DNA of 8,989 bases from Firmicutes bacterium UBA2530 (GTDB lineage Bacteria; Bacillota; Clostridia; Tissierellales; Sedimentibacteraceae). The stretch is from contig DDNC01000015.1 in NCBI GenBank assembly GCA_002340985.1, positions 95,725 through 104,713 on the forward strand. Direction: 5' to 3'. Below the pieces are notes generated by a model. It saw only the letters and a list, made by a program, of their open reading frames with translations, did not search any database and was not told where the DNA came from. The translations under genes were made by a program, and so were the position numbers. Of the stretch, positions 4,777-8,989 are shown piece after piece (positions within the stretch are counted from its first letter, which is position 1; each line of letters starts with the position of its first letter).

Positions 4777-6783
4777 ATGACAAAAATAAAAAGTATAAGA
4801 ACAAAATTATCTTTAATTTTTAGTTCGCTGCTTCTGATTGTTTGTATCGGACTAGGCACTATTACGTATGCTCGGTCATCCAAAGCATTAATATCGCAGG
4901 TAGATGAATCGCTATATGAGCTAGCTAATAAAGCAGCAATGATAGTTCAAGAAAGAGTGAATACTCATTTAAATTCCTTAGAAGTAGCTGCTGAAACTGA
5001 TTCAGTTAGGCTTGATGAAAAGACCTTGGATGAGAAACTTAGTCTGCTTAAAAAAGAAGTAGAGCGAAGCAGCCATCTGTATATAGGAATTGCAGACGAA
5101 TTAGGCAATTGTACAATTACTAATGGCGAATCAACTAATATTTATGAAAGAGATTATTTTATAAAAGCAATGACAGGAGAAAAGTTAGTTACAGACCCTA
5201 TTATAAGTAAAATTGATGGAAGTATAACGGTCATATACGCAGTACCTATTAAAAATGGAAATACAATCAAAGGGATATTGTTTGCAGCGCGAGACGGAAA
5301 TGAACTAAGTGATATAGTTAACGATATCAAGTTTGGAGAAAATGGCGACGCAGTCATGATAAATAAAGAAGGAACAAAGGTTGCTCATTCAAACAGAACA
5401 CTTGTTTTAAAAATGGATAACGACTTTGATAACATTATAAAAGATAATGGGTTAAAATCATTGGTCGAGCTGGAGAAGCAAATGGTTGAAGGCAAATCAG
5501 GCACTGGAGAGTATGAGTATAACGGAATCACTAAATATATGGCATATGTTCCTGTAGCCGGAACAAACTGGTCATTGGCACTCACATCTCTTAAATCAGA
5601 TGTCATGGAAAGGGTTCATGACTTAACAACTATAATTATTATTGTTTCACTTGTTTTTATTGTAATAAGCATTATTATAACGGTAATTATCTCCACCAGC
5701 ATATCAAAACCAATTAAATTAGTATCAGATTATCTTCAACTTTTATCAACTGGAGACTTTACACAGAAAATTCACTCAAAAATGCTGAGGATGAATGACG
5801 AAGTAGGCATTTTGGCTAGAGCTACAGATGTTATGCAGCAATCATTAGGTAACCTTATTAGAGATGTTTCTAATGAATCCTCACAGGTTAGTCAGATGCT
5901 CACACAAATTAGTTATGAAATAGTTGAGCTCAACAAAAGCATAGAGGAAATAACAGCTACAACTGAAGAGTTGTCCGCATCAACAGAAGAAACCGCTTCA
6001 GCAACTGAAGAAATGAATGCCACTTCATTAGAAATAGAAAATGCCGTACAATCAGTTGCCATGAAATCGCAAGAAGGAGCAGTTACAGCCGGCAACTTGA
6101 ACGATATGGCAGATGATATGAAGAAGGGTGCAATTAATTCAAAGAAGAATGCAATTGAAATTTATGAAAAAACAAAAATCAGTATGGAAAATGCAATTCT
6201 ACAGTCTAAGTCTGTGGAGCAAATAAACGTTTTATCTGATGCTATACTAGAAATAGCTTCTCAAACCAACTTGCTCGCATTGAATGCTGCAATTGAAGCA
6301 GCAAGAGCTGGCACGGCCGGCAAAGGTTTTGCTGTAGTAGCAGATGAAATAAGAAGTTTAGCAGTAAATTCTAAAAATACGGTTGTAAGAATACAAGAAG
6401 TAACCGAACTAATTCTGGTTGCAGTAAATAATTTGTCATCCAGCGCACATGAAATAATGAATTTTATTGATAGCAAAGTACTTAATGATTATGACACCTT
6501 AGTAGATTCTAGTGAGTTATACAGTTTAAATTCATCTAAAATCAATGATATGGTCACTGATTTTAGTTCTGCGTCTGAAGAAATATTGGTTTCAATACAG
6601 AGTATGGTTGCTGCTTTAAACCAAGTCGCTTCTGCCTCCACAGAAGGTGCACAAGGGGCGTCCAGCATTGCACAAGCAACCACTTCAATTGCTCATATGT
6701 CTAGTGAGGTATCTAATTTATCAGAAGCTGCTAAGGAAAAATCAAATTTGCTTATTGAAGCTGTGTCCAAGCTTAAAGTATAG
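4777..6783 (+). CDS. Methyl-accepting chemotaxis protein with double-Cache sensor
   Basis: A 668-residue membrane chemoreceptor. The first membrane helix is at about residues 11-31, an extracellular dCache-type sensor at about 32-280 (RDYFIKAMTGEKLVTDP at 125-141), the second membrane helix at about 284-306, then a HAMP domain (about 307-360) and a long helical signalling domain. The hairpin tip is clear: EIASQTNLLALNAAIEAARAG (492-512), then KGFAVVADEIRSLA (516-529), which contacts CheA and CheW. Glu/Gln pairs around 390-415 and 598-650 are likely methylation segments. At residue 513 the usual Glu of the RAGE motif is Thr. AAAGGAG (4765-4771) sits 5 bases before the ATG. The stop is followed 11 bases later by a small ORF and then an EAL gene, suggesting one transcript. 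No CheR, CheB or CheA lies in the window, so it would plug into a core system encoded elsewhere. The ligand is unknown. Confidence 0.96.
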   Translation: MTKIKSIRTKLSLIFSSLLLIVCIGLGTITYARSSKALISQVDESLYELANKAAMIVQERVNTHLNSLEVAAETDSVRLDEKTLDEKLSLLKKEVERSSHLYIGIADELGNCTITNGESTNIYERDYFIKAMTGEKLVTDPIISKIDGSITVIYAVPIKNGNTIKGILFAARDGNELSDIVNDIKFGENGDAVMINKEGTKVAHSNRTLVLKMDNDFDNIIKDNGLKSLVELEKQMVEGKSGTGEYEYNGITKYMAYVPVAGTNWSLALTSLKSDVMERVHDLTTIIIIVSLVFIVISIIITVIISTSISKPIKLVSDYLQLLSTGDFTQKIHSKMLRMNDEVGILARATDVMQQSLGNLIRDVSNESSQVSQMLTQISYEIVELNKSIEEITATTEELSASTEETASATEEMNATSLEIENAVQSVAMKSQEGAVTAGNLNDMADDMKKGAINSKKNAIEIYEKTKISMENAILQSKSVEQINVLSDAILEIASQTNLLALNAAIEAARAGTAGKGFAVVADEIRSLAVNSKNTVVRIQEVTELILVAVNNLSSSAHEIMNFIDSKVLNDYDTLVDSSELYSLNSSKINDMVTDFSSASEEILVSIQSMVAALNQVASASTEGAQGASSIAQATTSIAHMSSEVSNLSEAAKEKSNLLIEAVSKLKV

Positions 6784-6794
6784 GGAGTAATAAT

Positions 6795-6866
6795 ATGCTA
6801 GGAACAAAACAAATTTTAAGTGATTTTAATTTGCAATACTTGGTATTTAAGCAGGAGAGTGAGTAA
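6795..6866 (+). CDS. Possible 23-residue peptide ORF, coupled to the EAL gene
   Basis: Between the chemoreceptor and EAL genes a 23-codon ORF starts at ATG 6795 with a GGGAG site (6783-6787) 7 bases upstream, partly formed by the last base of the chemoreceptor stop codon. Its TAA (6864-6866) overlaps the EAL ATG as TAATG, the usual signature of translational coupling. The peptide (MLGTKQILSDFNLQYLVFKQ then ESE) has no signal or membrane segment and no family I recognise. It may be a coupling leader that sets EAL translation, a remnant of a longer N-terminal part, or chance. The good ribosome binding site and exact overlap are the only support. Confidence 0.35.
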   Translation: MLGTKQILSDFNLQYLVFKQESE

Positions 6867-7669
6867 TGCTTCAAAATGCTATTAAAGAAAACAATGTACT
6901 ATACCAGGCATTTAAAAATAATGAGTTTTTACTCCACTATCAACCAATTGTTGATGCTGCTACTCATGAGACCATGTGGGTTGAGGCACTGATGAGGTGG
7001 CATAGTCCTAAATTTGGAGAGGTTCTCCCTGATAAATTTATTCCCATAATGGAGAAGGAAAAACTTATTATTCCTATTGGCACATGGGTTCTTGAAAAAG
7101 CTTGCAGGCAGCTGAAAAAATGGCATGAAATCGGATATACAAATTTTGGCGTGTCAGTGAATGTTTCTTCTGTGCAACTTCAACACTATGACTTTGCAAA
7201 AGTTGTACAATGCACTCTTTTTAAAAATGGAGTAAATCCAAAGAACATTTTGCTTGAGATTACTGAAAGTTCTAAACTAAATGCAGATACCAATGTTATA
7301 AATACTTTGAAAATATTAAAAGAAATGGGCGTAAGGATTTCAATTGATGATTTCGGAACTGGATACAATTGTATGAAGTATCTCCATGAATTTGAGTGTA
7401 CAAGCTTAAAAATAGATAAGTTTTTTGTTAAAAACTTAGAAAATGACAGAGGAAAAATACTGATTGACAGTATTATTTCCCTTGGACATAGAATGGGGCT
7501 CAAAATAATAGCAGAAGGTATTGAAACCATCAAACAGTGCGAGAAACTTAAGAGCATGGGATGCGACATGCTTCAAGGTTATTATTTTTGTAAACCTGCA
7601 TCTTCTGAAAGGTTGTTGCTGTTTCTAGAAAATAAGCAGAATGAAAGCCATACAAATAATTTAAAGTGA
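6866..7669 (+). CDS. Stand-alone EAL-domain cyclic di-GMP phosphodiesterase
   Basis: The 267-residue protein is a single EAL domain, which hydrolyses c-di-GMP to pGpG in the cytoplasm. The residues expected for catalysis and metal binding are visible: EAL at 40-42, Asn99 in NVSSVQ, Glu131 in EITES, Asp161-Asp162 in IDDFGTGY, Lys182 in LKID, Glu217 in AEGIE and Gln237 in LQGYYF. Loop 6 reads DDFGTGYNC where DDFGTGYSS is commonest, a mild change. It is therefore predicted active rather than a degenerate c-di-GMP receptor. There is no GGDEF, PAS, REC or membrane part; the N-terminus starts within the usual EAL lead-in (NNEFLLHYQPIV at 18-29), so input must come from outside the polypeptide. AGGAG (6852-6856) lies 9 bases before the ATG. 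Placement directly behind a chemoreceptor suggests co-expression and a role in motility or surface behaviour. Confidence 0.95.
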   Translation: MLQNAIKENNVLYQAFKNNEFLLHYQPIVDAATHETMWVEALMRWHSPKFGEVLPDKFIPIMEKEKLIIPIGTWVLEKACRQLKKWHEIGYTNFGVSVNVSSVQLQHYDFAKVVQCTLFKNGVNPKNILLEITESSKLNADTNVINTLKILKEMGVRISIDDFGTGYNCMKYLHEFECTSLKIDKFFVKNLENDRGKILIDSIISLGHRMGLKIIAEGIETIKQCEKLKSMGCDMLQGYYFCKPASSERLLLFLENKQNESHTNNLK

Positions 7670-7786
7670 GAGATTCTCATACTTGCATGTAGAATAAATG
7701 AGTTTATTGTGATATCATTTTAGTCTAATAATAGTATATCTTTACATATTTTAATAATTTTTATAAAAAGAGGAAAGTAAGTAAAT
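7670..7786 (+). other. Intergenic region before the HTH gene
   Basis: These 117 very AT-rich bases hold no strong terminator: the short TGAGA/TCTCA hairpin (7667-7679) has no T-tract, and AATAAA/TTTATT (7692-7707) is AT-only. A weak promoter-like pair is TTTACA (7741-7746 area) and TATAAA 15 bases later. Read-through from the EAL gene into the HTH gene is possible. Confidence 0.35.
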
Positions 7787-8989
7787 ATGAACAATATGAC
7801 ATTTGGTGAATGCCTCAAATGTATGCTTTCAGCGTTAGAAGTAAGCATGAATCGCCTAGCGAAATATATAAATGTTGATAATTCGCTTGTTAACAGGTGG
7901 GTTCATGAAAAAAGGATTCCTCCTTATGGTTCAGCCCATATTGAAAACATCGCAGAGTACTTGTCGAAAAATGTGCACAATACGTTCCAAATTAGCTATA
8001 TAAATGATATTATAATGAAACAAGGATTATGGGCTGAAAATTTGAGTAATACAGAAGACAAAATAAAGAAGATTCTATTTGAAGCACAAGGATATTCATT
8101 AGAATGCAGAAAAAAGTTATTAATAAAAAAAAAAGAAATGATGTCAGAGATAAAACACAGAGATTTAATTGAAACAAAAACCATAGCGTATATGAAACAA
8201 TTTAAAAGCATAGAAGGGATAATCGAATTATCAAGCGATGACAAGGTTATTTTCGGTTCCGATAATATTATTAAATTTTTGCTTGAATTGCTTAATGAAG
8301 CATCATTAATAGGGTGTCAAGATAATAAAACAATTTATATTACTTACAATAACAGCATTATAACAGCCAATGATGAAATTGTAAAAACAAAAAAATATTT
8401 TGTAAGGATAATAAAGAAAGGTTGGAAGATTATCTTTTTATTAAAGCTGGACAATAATATAAAGAGGATATTAAGTTTTATAGAATTTGCAATGCCGTTA
8501 ATTAAGACCGGAGAGTGTATTATATATTATTACAATAATTACGGGTTATCAGATGAACAAAGAGAAACCTTTGTAATTCCCGAGGTTGGAGCAATGTCCA
8601 TTTTTGTAAATAACTTTAATTCAGAAATTAAGACAGCTTTTTATTTGAAAAGCATCAGTGCCATTAATGTATTCAAAGAATATTTTGAAGTTCAGTTGAA
8701 AAACAATGCCCAACCCTTAATAAGACATTACTCAGAGAATGAATATAAGGAATTTTGTCGTATTTTATCTGAATCAGAAGATTCCATCGGTAACAGAATG
8801 GTGTACTCGTCTAATTTAAGTACAATAATGCTTCCAGAACATATTTATTTAAAATTGTTGAACAATTGTATGCTTTCTGACGATATTATAAAGTTTGCAT
8901 TTAAAAATTATAAAAAGCAATGTAATGCATTTAAGAGAAACATAAAGCACTATGAATACAACGAAATATATCTTATGGATTCTATTAAC
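7787..8989 (+). CDS. Large helix-turn-helix regulator-like protein, 3' partial
   Basis: The frame is open from ATG 7787 to the window edge, giving 401 codons with no stop, so the gene continues to the right. Residues about 6-62 look like a lambda-repressor/XRE-type helix-turn-helix: SMNRLAKYINVDNSLVNRWV has the expected two-helix pattern, followed by EKRIPPYGSAHIENIAEYLS. A lysine-rich helical stretch follows (about 90-150). From about 155 onward is a mixed alpha/beta region I do not recognise, with segments such as FVRIIKKGWKIIFLLKLDNN and a hydrophobic, tyrosine-rich strand IIYYY. No membrane segment or signal peptide is seen, so it is probably a cytoplasmic DNA-binding protein with a ligand- or partner-binding C-terminal part. 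The ribosome binding site is GAGG (7770-7773), 13 bases before the ATG, longer than usual. A 10-A run lies at 8125-8134. The C-terminal function is unknown. Confidence 0.75.
   Translation, partial: MNNMTFGECLKCMLSALEVSMNRLAKYINVDNSLVNRWVHEKRIPPYGSAHIENIAEYLSKNVHNTFQISYINDIIMKQGLWAENLSNTEDKIKKILFEAQGYSLECRKKLLIKKKEMMSEIKHRDLIETKTIAYMKQFKSIEGIIELSSDDKVIFGSDNIIKFLLELLNEASLIGCQDNKTIYITYNNSIITANDEIVKTKKYFVRIIKKGWKIIFLLKLDNNIKRILSFIEFAMPLIKTGECIIYYYNNYGLSDEQRETFVIPEVGAMSIFVNNFNSEIKTAFYLKSISAINVFKEYFEVQLKNNAQPLIRHYSENEYKEFCRILSESEDSIGNRMVYSSNLSTIMLPEHIYLKLLNNCMLSDDIIKFAFKNYKKQCNAFKRNIKHYEYNEIYLMDSIN

Noticed and set aside
7667..7679. Terminator after the EAL gene
   Set aside because: The inverted repeat is only 5 bp with no T-tract following.
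1..8989. CRISPR array, tRNA, rRNA, insertion sequence or phage genes
   Set aside because: No regularly spaced repeats, cloverleaf-like segments, transposase or integrase motifs or terminal inverted repeats were seen.

Overview
The window looks like a chromosome segment of an anaerobic Gram-positive bacterium of the Firmicutes, most likely class Clostridia. The reasons are strong GGAGG-type ribosome binding sites, AT-rich DNA, a Clostridia-style feoA-feoB-Cys-rich peptide operon, a TusA/DsrE tail of the kind fused to CoA-disulfide-reductase-like flavoproteins, and a Clostridium-type chemoreceptor. This placement is inference; no rRNA or other marker gene is present.

Bases 1-1640. The 3' end of a plus-strand gene encoding a TusA domain joined to a DsrE-like domain (sulfur carrier/persulfide handling) runs in from the left edge. 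It converges on a minus-strand gene for a small protein built from two diverged copies of one module, function unknown. A long perfect hairpin between them can terminate both. Next on the minus strand is a 50-residue FeoB-associated Cys-rich membrane peptide.

Bases 1450-3964 form a compact minus-strand ferrous iron uptake operon: feoA, feoB (4-base overlap), and the Cys-rich peptide whose ribosome binding site abuts the feoB stop. It has a consensus sigma-70-type promoter, a nearly ideal Fur operator just downstream of the predicted transcription start, and a terminator. Upstream and independent, with its own promoter and terminator, is a short PII-like protein gene, also on the minus strand.

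Bases 4385-4776 are a divergent intergenic region of about 390 bases, after which the DNA becomes visibly richer in A+T and all genes lie on the plus strand. A double-Cache methyl-accepting chemotaxis protein is followed by a possible 23-codon ORF that overlaps the start of a stand-alone EAL-domain c-di-GMP phosphodiesterase with all recognised catalytic residues. This pairs a chemoreceptor with second-messenger breakdown, plausibly linking sensing to the motile/sessile decision. The window ends inside a large helix-turn-helix protein of unrecognised family, open for 401 codons and cut by the right edge.

Most of the window is explained by known families. The least explained items are the duplicated-module protein, the 23-codon ORF, the C-terminal part of the truncated regulator, and a possible coding remnant in the central intergenic region.
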